Shown in pieces: positions 5,383 to 5,983 of a stretch of 5,983 nt of DNA (its first letter is position 1; each line of letters starts with the position of its first letter). This DNA comes from Chitinophagales bacterium (GTDB lineage: Bacteria > Bacteroidota > Bacteroidia > Chitinophagales > UBA2359): positions 1-5,983 of the forward strand of contig JAHDDN010000345.1 of NCBI GenBank assembly GCA_020629335.1. Reading direction: 5' to 3'. The notes under the pieces were generated by a model. That model was not told the origin of the DNA, did not search any database, and saw only the letters and a program-made list of their open reading frames with translations. A program made the position numbers and the translations under genes.

Positions 5383-5983
5383 TTGATAAGTAAGAACTTG
5401 CTACATAATTTACTTCTATGCCTGATTTTATTGATCAGTTATACCAACCTTAATGCCTGTTTATTATTAGAAACCAAAGTAAATAATAATAATGTCGCTA
5501 TCATTAATGGGCAAGACACCTACACCTATAATGCAGATTGTTTAAGGGCAACCAACTTATATCAAACTTGGGATGGAATCACTTGGACCAATGATAAGTT
5601 ATACACCTATACCTATGATGCCAACAACAATTTAACTTACCGTTTGAGACAAGATTGGGATGGAACTGCATGGGTCAATAAATACCAATACGACAATACC
5701 TTTGATGGCAATAATAATAGAATAGAAAGCATCCGACAGAATTGGACAGGAACCGCTTGGGTCAATAGTGTAAGGTATACTTACAGTTATGATGCCATGA
5801 ATAATCTCATTGAGAGAATTAAATATTCATGGGATGGAACTGCATGGGTCAATAACACTTTATACGAAAATACTTTTGATGGTAATAATAATAGAACCTT
5901 AAGCGAAATATCCAAATGGGATGGAACTACATGGATCATTGATAGCAAATACGAATATAGTTACAATGCCCTAAATCAATTGA
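5383..5983 (+). CDS. Exported protein of 29-residue tandem repeats (5' part, runs off right edge)
   Basis: An open frame runs from 5332 to the window edge with no in-frame ATG near its start. TTG at 5383 gives MISKNLLHNLLLCLILLISY, a convincing signal peptide; it ends TNLNA before Cys26, which could be a lipobox or an ordinary cleavage site. From residue 63 the chain is tandem repeats beginning WDG at Trp63, Trp92, Trp121, Trp150 and Trp179, exactly 29 residues apart. Each has WDGTxWVN followed by Tyr-rich strands and an Asn-rich turn. Odd units carry YxYxYDAxNNL, even units NTFDGNNNR, so the true period is 58 residues. The fold is probably a repeating beta structure, distantly recalling RHS/YD repeats (YDxxNNL). 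I recognise it only as a type of large secreted Bacteroidota repeat protein; a C-terminal sorting domain would lie outside the window. A role in adhesion or surface structure is inference. Confidence 0.75.
   Translation, partial: MISKNLLHNLLLCLILLISYTNLNACLLLETKVNNNNVAIINGQDTYTYNADCLRATNLYQTWDGITWTNDKLYTYTYDANNNLTYRLRQDWDGTAWVNKYQYDNTFDGNNNRIESIRQNWTGTAWVNSVRYTYSYDAMNNLIERIKYSWDGTAWVNNTLYENTFDGNNNRTLSEISKWDGTTWIIDSKYEYSYNALNQL

Noticed and set aside
5418..5453. ATG at 5418 as start of the last gene
   Set aside because: That frame stops after 11 codons and is not the frame of the repeats.

Overview
The window looks like chromosomal DNA of a Bacteroidota bacterium, probably near the Saprospiraceae or Cytophagales; the rank below phylum is a guess. 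Four things point there. A protease carries a C-terminal type IX secretion (T9SS) sorting domain. An ECF sigma factor sits directly before a protein with an anti-sigma-like N-terminus and an outer-membrane barrel C-terminus. A lipoprotein has a PepSY-like domain. The intergenic DNA carries structured repeats of a kind common in this phylum. The DNA is AT-rich by eye and several starts are weak or non-ATG.

Layout: (1) 1-326, minus strand: 5' part of a PepSY-like lipoprotein gene with a very acidic tail, running off the left edge. (2) 327-854: a long gene-poor divergent intergenic region. It holds a structured RNA-like element (copy A, 476-615), a perfect 24-bp inverted repeat with a nested GC hairpin (614-690), a 3 x 16-bp tandem repeat (732-779), and a 10-bp inverted pair (440-449 / 843-852) bounding all of these. 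(3) 855-2888: ECF sigma factor, followed with no gap by a membrane-anchored anti-sigma-like protein whose C-terminal half resembles an outer-membrane beta-barrel. (4) A terminator-like hairpin (2921-2951), then 2975-4675: a secreted matrixin-type zinc metalloprotease with an IPT/TIG domain and a T9SS sorting domain. (5) 4676-5382: a second repeat-rich intergenic region with copy B of the RNA-like element in inverted orientation (4770-4915), then a nested palindromic MITE-like element (4928-5087) and a partial relative of it (5105-5142). (6) 5383-5983: the start of an exported protein built of exact 29-residue tandem repeats, with a probable TTG start, running off the right edge.

How they may work together: the sigma factor and barrel/anti-sigma protein form a cell-surface signalling pair. 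The protease, the repeat protein and the lipoprotein are all predicted to be exported, so the theme is surface and secreted proteins. Whether the sigma factor controls the protease is not shown by the sequence, and the hairpin between them argues for at least partial transcriptional separation. The least explained material is the intergenic DNA: two diverged copies of one structured element in opposite orientation around the sigma-barrel-protease block, and a nested palindromic element.
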